Positions 39,877 through 49,658 of a DNA stretch of 64,000 nucleotides are shown piece after piece. The position numbers and the translations under genes are program-made. The DNA is from Bacterioplanes sp. (GTDB lineage Bacteria > Pseudomonadota > Gammaproteobacteria > Pseudomonadales > Oceanobacteraceae): positions 1-64,000 of the forward strand of contig JACUUC010000013.1 of the NCBI GenBank assembly GCA_014859445.1. The letters are read 5' to 3'. Every line of letters begins with the position of its first letter. Within the stretch, counting starts at the first letter, position 1. The notes under the pieces are model-generated. The model was not told the origin of the DNA. It ran no database searches and saw only the letters and a program-made list of their open reading frames with translations.

Positions 39877-40836
39877 TCAAACAACCGGTACACGCTGCAG
39901 CAGTTCGCGAATGACGTCATCAACACGTAAGCCGCTGGCTTCGGCCTCGAAGCTGAGTAACAAACGGTGACGAAGAACATCGTAGGCGATGGCATGCACG
40001 TCATCAGGACTCACGTAATCGCGCCCTTGTAGCCAGGCATGAGCGCGGGTGCAACGATCTAAGGCGATGGTGCCGCGTGGACTGGCGCCGTATTCTAACC
40101 ATTGCTTTAGTTCGTTACCGTAATGCTCTGGCTGGCGCGTGGCCATAATCAATTGCACGATGTAGCGTTCTACCGATTCGCTCATGTGCAAGGCTAGTAC
40201 CTCTTGGCGTGCCGCGAACAGGGTTTGTTGAGTCAATGTGGTGGCCGTAGCCGTGGGTTGCAGACTGGCTTCGCCGCGTACTAAGCGCAATATGGCCAAT
40301 TCGGCATGGGCATCTGGGTAGTCGATGGTAACGTGCATCAAAAAGCGATCCAGCTGCGCTTCGGGTAACGGATATGTGCCTTCTTGTTCAATGGGGTTTT
40401 GGGTGGCCATGACCATGAATAGGTCAGGTAATGCATGAGTCTTTCCGGCGACACTGACTTGGCGCTCGGCCATGGCTTCGAGCAACGCACTTTGTACTTT
40501 GGCGGGGGCGCGGTTGATTTCATCGGCTAAGATTAAATGATGAAAAATGGGGCCAGGTTGAAAATCGAAGCGGTGCTCTTCGGGGCGATAAATTTCCGTT
40601 CCTGTGATATCCCCAGGTAATAAGTCGGGGGTAAACTGGATGCGTTTAAAGTCACCATCAATGCGATCTGCCAAGGCGTTGATGGCTTTGGTTTTGGCCA
40701 AGCCAGGTGCCCCTTCCACCAACAGGTGACCATCAGCCAGTAGGCATATCAGCAGTCGTTCAACCAACGCCGGTTGGCCAATAATGTGTTGTTGCAGCTC
40801 GTTGCGCAGCGCGGCAAATCCTTGATGTAACGTCAT
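39877..40836 (-). CDS. MoxR-family AAA+ ATPase
   Basis: A 319-residue AAA+ ATPase heading the operon. Walker A is VEGAPGLAKTKAINALA, Walker B is ILADEINRAPAKVQSALLEAM, sensor 1 is FMVMATQNPIEQEGTYPLPEAQLDRF, and the C-terminal lid has GASPRGTIALDRCTRAHAWL. MoxR proteins assist folding or metal insertion of partner proteins, most often those with VWA domains, as the three downstream genes do. The 169-bp region up to the divergent glutamate dehydrogenase gene contains a TTGACA on this strand but no matching -10 at normal spacing. Confidence 0.94.
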   Translation of the reverse strand: MTLHQGFAALRNELQQHIIGQPALVERLLICLLADGHLLVEGAPGLAKTKAINALADRIDGDFKRIQFTPDLLPGDITGTEIYRPEEHRFDFQPGPIFHHLILADEINRAPAKVQSALLEAMAERQVSVAGKTHALPDLFMVMATQNPIEQEGTYPLPEAQLDRFLMHVTIDYPDAHAELAILRLVRGEASLQPTATATTLTQQTLFAARQEVLALHMSESVERYIVQLIMATRQPEHYGNELKQWLEYGASPRGTIALDRCTRAHAWLQGRDYVSPDDVHAIAYDVLRHRLLLSFEAEASGLRVDDVIRELLQRVPVV

Positions 40837-41005
40837 GGTGTCAGTTCCTAGCGCTTTGATTTTGTGAGGATTTTATAAAATTAGTTGTCAACGTCAATGC
40901 TCTGATTCCTTTCATTGAGGTGGGTTCCCGAGTTGCTCTGCGACATGGCTGGGAATATCAGCTACGCTTAATGTCATTGATCAGTCTACAGAAGGACACG
41001 GTAAC

Positions 41006-44000
41006 ATGTTAAACGCTTTGCATGAATGGATGAATGAGCGCAATGATCCGGAAACGGCCAATCGACTGATGGGGTTTTCCCGAGTGTATTATCGCAATGT
41101 GTCTGCCGATGAATGGTTGGCGCGTTCGATGGACGATGTGTATGGCGCCACACTGTCCATGTGGCAATTGTTGCAACAACGCGCTGCTCAGCAAAGCAAT
41201 ATTCGTGTATTCAACCCGGATTATGAAAATCATGGTTGGCAGTCGTCGCACACCATCATTGAACTGGTTACCGACGATAAACCATTTTTGGTGGACTCCG
41301 TGCGCATGGAATTGAATCAGCGACAGATGGCGATTCATTCGATTCACTATGCGGTGGTGCCTATTGAACGAGATAAAAAAGGCCGATTGAGTACGGGCAA
41401 TGACTGGTCATTTGACACGGAGAGCATGCCGACAGAGGCTTTATTGTCTATTGAGATTGATCATCACAGTGACCCCGCTGTATTGACCGATCTTGCCGAA
41501 ACGTTACACGCCATTGTGCATGAAGTATCGGTCTGCGTGGTCGATTTCCCCCCCATGTTGGCATGCCTAGATGAACAGATTGCGTTGCTGCAAGCTCAGC
41601 CCGAATTGGTCGAGCAGGTGGCCTTTTTAACCTGGTTGCGTGATCACCATTTTACCTTTTTGGCGTACGACGAATTCACGCTAAAAAAACAAAAAGGTGA
41701 TGTGTGGTTGGAGCGCAATGCCAGTGCCGATTTGGGGTTGTTTCGCGGTTATCCGAAATCGACGACGCGGCTGAAATTGAGTACGTTACCTACGGACATT
41801 CAGCAGTTTATTAGCGATGAACATCGCATCAGTTTTATGAAGTCGGGTCAGCGTTGTCGAGTACATCGACCGGCCTATCCCGATTATGTGGTGATTAAAC
41901 GTTTGAATGAGGCGGGTGAGGTCATCGGTGGCGTGCGTTTCATGGGTATGTTTACCTCCATGGTGTACTTGGAAACACCGAACAATATTCCGATTATTCG
42001 TGACAAATTAAAGCGTGTGCGCGAACTGAGTGGTTTTGCAGAGCACAGTCATCGTGCGAAAGAGCTGGATCGAATTTTGGAAGTGTATCCACGCGATGAG
42101 TTGTTTCAATCCACCGCTGAGCAATTAAAAACCATTGCCAACAGTATTTTAAATATTCAAGAGCGACGCCAAACACGGGTGTATCTGCGCAAAGATCCGT
42201 ACAGCAAGTTTTTATCCTGTTTGTTGTATGTACCTCGTGATATTTACAACACCGAGTTGCGGCAGAAAATCGAACAGGTGTTAACGCATGAATTTGCGCC
42301 GCAGCACATTGAATTTAATACCTATTTCTCAGAATCGATTTTGGCACGTACGCATTTCATTGTGCGCTTGAACGAGCAGCAGCCGGTGACGTTCGATGAC
42401 GATGTGGTGATCTATAAAATTCTACAGGCCGTACGTTCTTGGCAAGACGATTTGCACACGGCATTGGTCGAGCAGGTCGGTGAAGAAACCGGCAATGATT
42501 ATTTTCAGCGCTATCGTGACGCTTTTCCTGCCGGATATCGTGAGCGTTTTGCACCCCGTAGCGGGGTTTCCGACATCATTCATATTGAAGACTTGCTGGA
42601 CGCCCAACCGAACGAGTTGGGCATGAGTTTTTATCGTGAGTTGGAAGAAGACGAGCAGTATTTTCGCTTTAAATTATTTCAGCGTGATCGATTATTGCCG
42701 TTATCCGATGTGATTCCGGTCTTGGAGAATTTTGGTCTGCGGGTGATGGGTGAGCATCCTTACGAATTGCGTTTGACGAATGCGCGTTGTGATTCCATTT
42801 GGGTGCATGATTTTACGTTATTTCATGGCGGCGCCGAGCCTATTCATTTGGCGTCAATTAAAACGCAGTTTCAACAGGCGTTTGCCGCAATATGGCATGG
42901 CCATGCGGAAAATGATGGCTTCAATCGTTTGGTTTTGGCCGCTCAAATGAGTTGGCGACAGGTTGCATTGTTGCGTGCGTATGCGCGCTATATGAAACAG
43001 ATCAAATTCGGCATCAGTGAAACGTACATTGCCGATACCTTGTGCCGTTATGTCGGTATTAGCCAGCAGCTGATGCAGTTGTTTGAGGTACGCTTTGGTT
43101 TGCAGAATCACACCTTGGCCGAGCGAGCGGTGCACGAAACCGCACTGGAAGAACGGCTGATTGCCGCTTTGGATGATGTGCAGCAATTGAACGAAGATCG
43201 TGTGATTCGTCGTTATTTGGAACTGATCAAAGCCACGTTGCGGACGAATTTTTATCAGCAGGATGAGCATCGGCAGCCTAAATCGTATGTTTCGCTCAAG
43301 TTGGATCCGAGTGCCATCACAGACATGCCGTTACCTCGACCTATGTTTGAAATTTTTGTCTATTCACCCCGTACGGAAGGGGTTCATTTACGCGCGGGCA
43401 AAGTGGCGCGCGGTGGCTTGCGTTGGTCGGATCGTAGTGACGATTTTCGTACGGAAGTGCTGGGCTTGGTAAAAGCACAGCAAGTGAAAAATGCGATCAT
43501 CGTTCCGGTCGGTGCGAAGGGCGGATTTATTGTGAAATGCCCGCCCACTGACGGTGGCCGAGAAGCACAGCTCGCGGAAGGGATTGCGTGTTATCAGACG
43601 TTTATTCGTGCGCTGTTGGATGTGACCGACAACCGTGTCGATGGTGACATTGTGCCGCCACAACAGGTGATTCGTCACGATGAAGACGATGCCTATTTGG
43701 TGGTGGCGGCCGACAAAGGCACCGCCAGTTTTTCCGATATTGCGAATGAAATTTCATTGGCACGTGGGTTTTGGATGAAAGACGCCTTTGCTTCCGGTGG
43801 TTCGGTCGGATATGACCATAAAAAAATGGGTATTACCGCTCGTGGTGCTTGGGTATCGGTGCAGCGCCATTTTCGTGAACGCGGTATCGATGTGCAGCAA
43901 CAACCGTTTACTGTGGTGGGTATTGGCGATATGTCGGGCGATGTATTTGGTAATGGTATGTTGTTGTCGCCTCATATTCGGTTGGTTGCGGCGTTCAATC

Positions 44001-45814
44001 ATCAGCATATTTTTCTTGATCCGGAACCGGACTGCGCACGCAGTTTTAGCGAACGCGAGCGTTTATTTCAGTTACCGCGCTCCAGTTGGACAGATTACGA
44101 TGTGACGTGTTTGTCTGCCGGTGGTGGGGTGTTTTCGCGCAGTGCCAAGAGTATTGTGATCACACCGGAAGTTAGGCGCTGTTTGGCCATCGACGATGAG
44201 CGTTTAACCCCGAATGAGTTTATCAAAGCCATTATGCGTGCACCGGTCGACTTGCTGTGGAATGGGGGGATTGGTACTTATGTGAAAAGCCACAGCGAGC
44301 GCCATTCACTGGTGGGGGATAAGGCCAATGATGGTTTGCGCATTGATGGTCGTGAATTGCGCGCACAAGTGGTCGGTGAAGGCGGCAATCTCGGTTTTAC
44401 GCAACTGGGCCGAATTGAATACGCTTTGCAGGGCGGTGTGAGTTACACCGACTCGATTGATAATGCCGGTGGTGTGAATTGCTCCGACCATGAGGTCAAT
44501 ATCAAAATCATGTTGAATGAATTGCTCGATAGCGGCGACTTGACCTTAAAGCAACGCAACGACGTGTTTGTTAAATTGACCGATGATGTGGCGAATTTGG
44601 TATTGGAGGACAATTATCGACAGACGCAGGCGATTGTGCTGGCGTATCACGATTGCGAAAAACGATTGGACGATTATCAGCGGGTGATTCAGGCGCTGGA
44701 ACAATCCGGTAAGCTGAATCGTCAACTGGAAGGGTTGCCCACGGATGATGAATTGCTGCAACGTAAACAAGCGGGCTTAGGGCTAACACGCCCTGAATTG
44801 TCGGTGTTGATTTCCTACATTAAAGCGGAACTGAAAGAACAGCTCAATGACGATAGCATCGCCAATGATCCTTACTGTGCGCAATTGTTGTTTGGTGCGT
44901 TCCCAGCGGCGTTGGCCAAGGATTTTGCGGAACCCTTGATGCACCATCGATTACGTCGTGAAATCATTGCGACGCAGCTGGCAAATGACATGGTGAATTA
45001 CATGGGCATTACCTTTGTTCATCGTTTGCAGCAATCCACTGGGGCGAGTAGTGCCGATATTGCGCGAGCGTATTTGGCCGCCAAAGGCATTTTCTCGTTG
45101 GATGAATATTGGCAACAATTGATGGCGCTGGATACCTTGGTTGCCAGCGATCTGCAAGAGCAGATGATGGCGGATATGATTCGTCTAGTACGCCGAGCAA
45201 CGCGTTGGTTGTTGCGCAATCGTCGTAATTTAACCGCTATTGATCATGAAGTTGAGGCGTTTCAGCCAGCGGTGCAGCAATTGTCTCAGGTGCTGTCATC
45301 GACCTTGCAAGGTGAGTCGCTGGCGCGTTGGCAGCAGCTGGTTGCTGAACGTCAACAACAGGGTGTGCCCGAATCGCTGGCGTTGGTGACATCGGCAGCG
45401 ACGGACTTGTATGCCTCATTGGGTATTATTGAGGTGGCGCAGCAAACGGAGCGATCGCTGAGTGATGTCTCACTGGTCTATTTTACCTTGGGCGAGCAGT
45501 TGTCACTGAGTTGGTTTATGGAGCAGATAACCGCTTTAGGGACTCAAAACCATTGGCAGGCCTTGGCACGAGAAAGTTTGCGCGATGATTTGGATTGGCA
45601 ACAGCGTGCCTTGACCATGAGCTTGTTGGTGTCGTATTGGCAAGAGGGCGAGTTGTCAGCGGCCTTGCAACAGTGGCAACAGGATCAAACGCTGTTGTTT
45701 GATCGTTGGCAGGCCATGTTGGTGGAAATTCGCAAAATTGAGCACATGGAATTTGCCATGGCGGCGGTGGCATTGCGCGAGTTACTTGATTTGGCACAGG
45801 CCAGTCGGCACTGA
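41006..45814 (+). CDS. gdhB: NAD-specific glutamate dehydrogenase, large class
   Basis: A 1,602-residue NAD-dependent glutamate dehydrogenase of the roughly 180-kDa bacterial class, converting glutamate to 2-oxoglutarate and ammonia. The N-terminal half is regulatory (ACT-like stretches around LVTDDKPFLVDSVRMELNQ and GLRVMGEHPYELRL). The catalytic domain includes GKVARGGLRWSDRSDDFRTE, GAKGGFIVKCPP, KGTASFSDIANEISL, GIGDMSGDVFGNGMLLSPH and GEGGNLGFTQLGRIEYAL. It is monocistronic, with AAGGA upstream of the ATG. Confidence 0.96.
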   Translation: MLNALHEWMNERNDPETANRLMGFSRVYYRNVSADEWLARSMDDVYGATLSMWQLLQQRAAQQSNIRVFNPDYENHGWQSSHTIIELVTDDKPFLVDSVRMELNQRQMAIHSIHYAVVPIERDKKGRLSTGNDWSFDTESMPTEALLSIEIDHHSDPAVLTDLAETLHAIVHEVSVCVVDFPPMLACLDEQIALLQAQPELVEQVAFLTWLRDHHFTFLAYDEFTLKKQKGDVWLERNASADLGLFRGYPKSTTRLKLSTLPTDIQQFISDEHRISFMKSGQRCRVHRPAYPDYVVIKRLNEAGEVIGGVRFMGMFTSMVYLETPNNIPIIRDKLKRVRELSGFAEHSHRAKELDRILEVYPRDELFQSTAEQLKTIANSILNIQERRQTRVYLRKDPYSKFLSCLLYVPRDIYNTELRQKIEQVLTHEFAPQHIEFNTYFSESILARTHFIVRLNEQQPVTFDDDVVIYKILQAVRSWQDDLHTALVEQVGEETGNDYFQRYRDAFPAGYRERFAPRSGVSDIIHIEDLLDAQPNELGMSFYRELEEDEQYFRFKLFQRDRLLPLSDVIPVLENFGLRVMGEHPYELRLTNARCDSIWVHDFTLFHGGAEPIHLASIKTQFQQAFAAIWHGHAENDGFNRLVLAAQMSWRQVALLRAYARYMKQIKFGISETYIADTLCRYVGISQQLMQLFEVRFGLQNHTLAERAVHETALEERLIAALDDVQQLNEDRVIRRYLELIKATLRTNFYQQDEHRQPKSYVSLKLDPSAITDMPLPRPMFEIFVYSPRTEGVHLRAGKVARGGLRWSDRSDDFRTEVLGLVKAQQVKNAIIVPVGAKGGFIVKCPPTDGGREAQLAEGIACYQTFIRALLDVTDNRVDGDIVPPQQVIRHDEDDAYLVVAADKGTASFSDIANEISLARGFWMKDAFASGGSVGYDHKKMGITARGAWVSVQRHFRERGIDVQQQPFTVVGIGDMSGDVFGNGMLLSPHIRLVAAFNHQHIFLDPEPDCARSFSERERLFQLPRSSWTDYDVTCLSAGGGVFSRSAKSIVITPEVRRCLAIDDERLTPNEFIKAIMRAPVDLLWNGGIGTYVKSHSERHSLVGDKANDGLRIDGRELRAQVVGEGGNLGFTQLGRIEYALQGGVSYTDSIDNAGGVNCSDHEVNIKIMLNELLDSGDLTLKQRNDVFVKLTDDVANLVLEDNYRQTQAIVLAYHDCEKRLDDYQRVIQALEQSGKLNRQLEGLPTDDELLQRKQAGLGLTRPELSVLISYIKAELKEQLNDDSIANDPYCAQLLFGAFPAALAKDFAEPLMHHRLRREIIATQLANDMVNYMGITFVHRLQQSTGASSADIARAYLAAKGIFSLDEYWQQLMALDTLVASDLQEQMMADMIRLVRRATRWLLRNRRNLTAIDHEVEAFQPAVQQLSQVLSSTLQGESLARWQQLVAERQQQGVPESLALVTSAATDLYASLGIIEVAQQTERSLSDVSLVYFTLGEQLSLSWFMEQITALGTQNHWQALARESLRDDLDWQQRALTMSLLVSYWQEGELSAALQQWQQDQTLLFDRWQAMLVEIRKIEHMEFAMAAVALRELLDLAQASRH

Positions 45815-45872
45815 GGTGAATGGTTCGTGGCACTTGACCTGCTGCTGACTCGGCTCTATAACTGCCCCAATT

Positions 45873-45890
45873 CTGCACTCGTGAGTGCAG
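45873..45890 (+). repeat. Short inverted repeat after the glutamate dehydrogenase gene
   Basis: CTGCACT-CGTG-AGTGCAG forms a perfect 7-bp stem. It sits 58 bases past the dehydrogenase stop and 35 bases before the DUF2835 start. No T-run follows. It could be a weak transcription stop or a regulator site. Confidence 0.4.
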
Positions 45891-45924
45891 TGACTGGGTG
45901 CAGTACAGCCGTTGGGAGCAGCAC

Positions 45925-46152
45925 GTGAGCCAGCAAGTTGTGGTGGATTTGGCGATTTCGGCCGATGAGTATTTGAGTTACTACCGTGGTCACATCAAGT
46001 ATGTGGTGGCAACCACGCTCGATGGACGTCAGGTGCGCTTTCCGGCCAATATTTTGCAAAAAATGGTGGGCCACGAAGGCATTTACGGTCGTTTTGCGAT
46101 TCAGTTTGATGACCAAGGAAAGTTTCAACGCGTTCAGCGTGTTGAGCGTTGA
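45925..46152 (+). CDS. DUF2835-family small protein
   Basis: A 75-residue protein with the DUF2835 pattern: VVVDLAISADEYLSYYRG, GRQVRFPANILQKMVGHEGIYGRF, FDDQGKFQRV. Function unknown; it looks like a small beta-barrel-type fold. The GTG at 45925 is chosen as start because GGGAG (45914-45918) lies six bases upstream and the conserved sequence begins there; an in-frame GTG at 45898 lacks such a site. Confidence 0.8.
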   Translation: MSQQVVVDLAISADEYLSYYRGHIKYVVATTLDGRQVRFPANILQKMVGHEGIYGRFAIQFDDQGKFQRVQRVER

Positions 46153-46176
46153 TCTTCTGATAGGCCGTTCTCCTCA

Positions 46177-46704
46177 TTAGAAAAAGAGACCGGCTTCCAA
46201 TTGGGCTTCTTCGCTCATCATTTCTCGGCTCCACGCTGGCGTAAATACCAGTTTCACCTCGACCAGAGCAACATTAGGTACTTTGGCGACTCGGTATTTG
46301 ACATCGGAAATTAACACGGGCCCCATGCCGCAGGTGGGTGCGGTGAGTGTCATGGTAATCAGCACTTTGTTTTGTTCGATGGCGATGTCGTAAATCAAAC
46401 CCAAATCGAGCAAATTGATGGGGATTTCTGGGTCGTAGATGGTGCGCAAGGCTTGTTCGATTTGCTCCTTATGGACGAGGCCGTCGCCACGATCCTCAAA
46501 TTCGATGACTTCCGATTCTAAACCCAATGCGGCGGCATCGGTGCCATCAACACGCATCATGTTGCCATTGACAATCACCGTGTAATTGCCACCCAACGCT
46601 TGTTGGATGGTAACGAACGTGCCTTCGGCAATCACCGCTGGTTGGCCACCGGGTACGGTACGAGCAGGGCACGGCTGGTGGGCAACCACCATTCTTCTTT
46701 CCAT
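46177..46704 (-). CDS. sufT: SufT-type Fe-S assembly protein
   Basis: A 175-residue protein with an N-terminal region typical of SufT (PGGQPAVIAEGTFVTIQQALGGNYTVIVNG) and a C-terminal MIP18/DUF59 domain (QALRTIYDPEIPINLLDLGLIYD, TLTAPTCGMGPVLISDVK with the conserved Cys). In other bacteria SufT helps mature Fe-S proteins under high demand. Start at 46704 (MERRMVV). It is the last gene of the suf operon, 35 bases after sufA. Confidence 0.9.
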   Translation of the reverse strand: MERRMVVAHQPCPARTVPGGQPAVIAEGTFVTIQQALGGNYTVIVNGNMMRVDGTDAAALGLESEVIEFEDRGDGLVHKEQIEQALRTIYDPEIPINLLDLGLIYDIAIEQNKVLITMTLTAPTCGMGPVLISDVKYRVAKVPNVALVEVKLVFTPAWSREMMSEEAQLEAGLFF

Positions 46705-46739
46705 GTAACGTCTCTCATGGCTGTATGAACAAGAAGGGC

Positions 46740-47099
46740 TTAGACGGAGAATGACTCGCCGCAGCCGCATAAATCTTTTGCGTTCGGGTTTAAGAATTTA
46801 ATGGTGCTGTTTAAGCCTTCTTTGCTGAAGTCGATGATGGTACCACGAACGTAGGGTTTGGCTTCGGCCGAAACGTACAATGTGAGGTCATCACAGATGG
46901 CGATGGCTTGGTCATCGTCTTGAGCGTTGGCCACAAATTCGATGTCGTATTTAAAGCCAGAACAGCCGCTTTTTTTTACGCCTAAACGCACACCGTGCAT
47001 ATCAGGCGATTTTTGCAGTTGCTTACGAATGTGGGCGATCGCGGTATCCGTCATCGATACCGTGGCGTCGGCGTTTGGGTCAAAAGTCGCAATGCTCAT
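46740..47099 (-). CDS. sufA: A-type Fe-S carrier SufA
   Basis: A 119-residue A-type carrier. The three conserved cysteines are in VKKSGCSGFKYDIEF and the C-terminal DLCGCGESFSV. It accepts clusters from the SufBCD scaffold and passes them to target enzymes. It follows sufS by 14 bases. Confidence 0.95.
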   Translation of the reverse strand: MSIATFDPNADATVSMTDTAIAHIRKQLQKSPDMHGVRLGVKKSGCSGFKYDIEFVANAQDDDQAIAICDDLTLYVSAEAKPYVRGTIIDFSKEGLNSTIKFLNPNAKDLCGCGESFSV

Positions 47100-47113
47100 G
47101 GTGGAATCTCCGC

Positions 47114-48343
47114 CTAAAGTAAGAACAGTTTGGCTTTTTCAAGGCCGACAAACAACGCATCGACCTCGGCCAAGGTGTTGTAGAAGGTCAAGGAGGCACG
47201 AACGCTACCCGGAATGCCCATTTGCGCCATGATGGGCATGGCACAATGGTGGCCGGTACGAACGGCAATGCCTTGTTGATCGAGTAGCGTACCGACATCG
47301 GCGGGGTGTGCACCGTCGAGTAAAAATCCGAAGATGCTGGCTTTATGCGCTGCTTGACCGATTTCACGAATACCGCCCAGGGCGCTGGCGGCTTGTTGAC
47401 AACGCTGTAGCAGGGCGTCTTCGTGTTTCGCCAGTGCCACACGATCGAGAGTGGCCAGATAGTCGATGGCAGCCGCCAAACCAATGGCGCCGGCAATGTT
47501 CGGTGTGCCCGCTTCAAACTTATAAGGTAAAACGTTATAGGTGGTTTTACTGAAACTGACGTGTTCGATCATTTCACCACCGCCTTGATAGGGCGGCATG
47601 GCGTTCAGTAGCTCGGCTTTGCCATACAGTGCACCGATACCGGTTGGGGCGAACAGCTTGTGTCCCGAAAAGACAAAGAAATCGACATCCAGTGCTTGTA
47701 CGTCAATGGCCCAATGCGCGACCGACTGAGCCCCATCAATCAGCACTTTCGCGCCAATGGCGTGGGCTTTGTTGATCACGTGTTCAATTGGGTTGATGGT
47801 GCCCAGCGCGTTGGAGACATGAATCAATGACACCAGCTTTACGCGTTCGTTGAGTAATGCGTCGAATGCGTCAAGGTCAAGTACGCCCTCGTTCGAGACC
47901 GGAATCACCACTAACTCAGCACCTTGCTGTTCGCACAGCATTTGCCAAGGAACAATGTTCGAGTGATGTTCCATGGCGGAAATCAGAATTTGATCGCCTT
48001 GCTGGAGGTTGGCGCGTCCCCACGTTGACGCGACTAAGTTTATGCCTTCGGTGGTGCCACGGGTCCAGACAATTTCTTCGGCATGGGCAGCGTTTAGAAA
48101 CTGCTGAACCGTACGTCGTGCGTTTTCAAAGCGTGCGGTTGCACGATCACTCAGGGTATGAGCACCACGATGTACGTTGGAGTTATCGTGCTGGTAATAG
48201 TAACTCAAGGCATCGATCACGGCTTGTGGCTTGTGCGTGGTGGCGCCGTTGTCGAGATAGATCAAGGGTTTGCCATTCACGTGTTGATTCAGTGCCGGAA
48301 AATCCGCGCGAATCTGTTCAATATCGGCAATTAACGACGTCAT
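47114..48343 (-). CDS. sufS: Cysteine desulfurase SufS
   Basis: A 409-residue PLP enzyme releasing sulfur from cysteine for cluster building. YLDNGATTHKP, WTRGTTEGINLVA and SAMEHHSNIVPW are typical of group II desulfurases; the PLP lysine is in FFVFSGHKLFAPTGIG and the catalytic cysteine in VRTGHHCAMPIM. No sufE or sufU partner is encoded in the operon, so the sulfur-transfer partner must come from elsewhere. Confidence 0.96.
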   Translation of the reverse strand: MTSLIADIEQIRADFPALNQHVNGKPLIYLDNGATTHKPQAVIDALSYYYQHDNSNVHRGAHTLSDRATARFENARRTVQQFLNAAHAEEIVWTRGTTEGINLVASTWGRANLQQGDQILISAMEHHSNIVPWQMLCEQQGAELVVIPVSNEGVLDLDAFDALLNERVKLVSLIHVSNALGTINPIEHVINKAHAIGAKVLIDGAQSVAHWAIDVQALDVDFFVFSGHKLFAPTGIGALYGKAELLNAMPPYQGGGEMIEHVSFSKTTYNVLPYKFEAGTPNIAGAIGLAAAIDYLATLDRVALAKHEDALLQRCQQAASALGGIREIGQAAHKASIFGFLLDGAHPADVGTLLDQQGIAVRTGHHCAMPIMAQMGIPGSVRASLTFYNTLAEVDALFVGLEKAKLFLL

Positions 48344-48347
48344 ACAG

Positions 48348-49658
48348 TTAGCCTATGTCATGCGTTAAAGAGGAGTCTCGATCAAAACGCGTTGCCAGCA
48401 TTGGGCGCAGTAAGTTGCGCACGGCTTCGTCGGGCAGTTGTTCGATCAACTCATTGATAAAACCAAAGCTAAGCATAACTTCGGCATCGGCTTTGCTGAT
48501 GCCACGGCTTTGTAGATAAAACATCGCTTTGTTATCCAACTGAGCGACGGTGGCACCGTGTGCGCATTTGACGTCGTCAGCGTAAATTTCCAATTCGGGT
48601 TTGGTGAAAATTTCAGCACCTGGTGTGAGCAGCAGATTCTTATTACTTAATTCCGCTAAGGTTTTTTGCGCATGCGGATGAATATGAATACGACCATTAA
48701 ATACGGCTTTAGCTTGGTCGTTCATGATGCCACGAAAGACTTCATTGCTGGTGCAATGGGCTGCACGATGCTCAATGCACGTATGAAAATCGATCAATTC
48801 GTCGTGCTGCGGTACGTAAATACCATCGAGCTGGCAATGCGAGCCACCTTGATTGTGGTGTACCACCAAATCGTTGCGACATAGGGTTGAACCAAAACCG
48901 GCATGGAAACCGTGATAACGTGCATCGCGCTGTAGGTCTACGTGGCAGCTGCCTATGTGCTGGGCTGAAGAATGCATGGTTTGCAGACGATAATGCTGCA
49001 ATTGCGCATTGTCGTTGATGACGATTTCGGTGACGGCATTGGTCACGCTGTTTTGCTCAGACAGGTCGGAGCCGTAGTGTTCAACGATGGCGGCTTGCGC
49101 GTGGCGTTCTAGCACCACTAATAATCGTGCGAACACAGTAAATGGCTTGGCCTCAGAGGTGGTTAACCAACTGATTTGTAATAACGGCTGATGGTCACGA
49201 ATGTGCAGTAAAACACCGTCGGAAAGTGCGGCATCATTGAGGTCGGTAAACAGATTCGGGCTTTCGCTTTGTTGCGCGACGTGCCCTAAGTGTTGTGCGA
49301 TCAGAGCTTGCTGTTCGGCATTGGCTTCGCTGAATAAAGTCACAGCGGCCAAGGCCGAAGCGCTGGAATGCTGTTTGTCCAGAATGCCGTTGACGAACAC
49401 AAGGCGATGATCGTGTAGGCCGTCGATGCGTGCAAACGCTACTAGCGGGTTGGTATAGGTGACAGGCTGGCCACATTGCTGCGGTGCTAAGCGTGTTAGC
49501 GCAGTTAGCGGTGTGTATTTCCAGGCTTCGGTTTTGCGAGTCGGTAGGGCGGCAGTACGAAAAGCATCGGCCCCGCGCTGATTAAATGCTGTCAACCAGG
49601 GCAGTTTCACTGTGCTGGCGGCTAACTCGCTCTGTTGATGTTGAAACAACTCAGGCAT
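48348..49658 (-). CDS. sufD: Fe-S scaffold subunit SufD
   Basis: A 436-residue SufD, partner of SufB and SufC in the scaffold. RKTEAWKYTPLTALTRL at the N-terminus, VHHNQGGSHCQLDGIYVPQ and KAVFNGRIHIHPHAQKTLAELSNKNLLL, EIYADDVKCAHGATVAQLD at the C-terminus are conserved SufB/D features, including the His in KCAHGAT. Its start shares one base with the sufC stop. Confidence 0.95.
   Translation of the reverse strand: MPELFQHQQSELAASTVKLPWLTAFNQRGADAFRTAALPTRKTEAWKYTPLTALTRLAPQQCGQPVTYTNPLVAFARIDGLHDHRLVFVNGILDKQHSSASALAAVTLFSEANAEQQALIAQHLGHVAQQSESPNLFTDLNDAALSDGVLLHIRDHQPLLQISWLTTSEAKPFTVFARLLVVLERHAQAAIVEHYGSDLSEQNSVTNAVTEIVINDNAQLQHYRLQTMHSSAQHIGSCHVDLQRDARYHGFHAGFGSTLCRNDLVVHHNQGGSHCQLDGIYVPQHDELIDFHTCIEHRAAHCTSNEVFRGIMNDQAKAVFNGRIHIHPHAQKTLAELSNKNLLLTPGAEIFTKPELEIYADDVKCAHGATVAQLDNKAMFYLQSRGISKADAEVMLSFGFINELIEQLPDEAVRNLLRPMLATRFDRDSSLTHDIG

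Noticed and set aside
40866..40900. Sigma-70 promoter for the MoxR operon
   Set aside because: A TTGACA is present on the minus strand but no -10-like hexamer lies 16-18 bases away.
47857..48351. 164-codon frame opposite sufS
   Set aside because: It is entirely antisense to conserved sufS sequence and has an Arg-rich composition.
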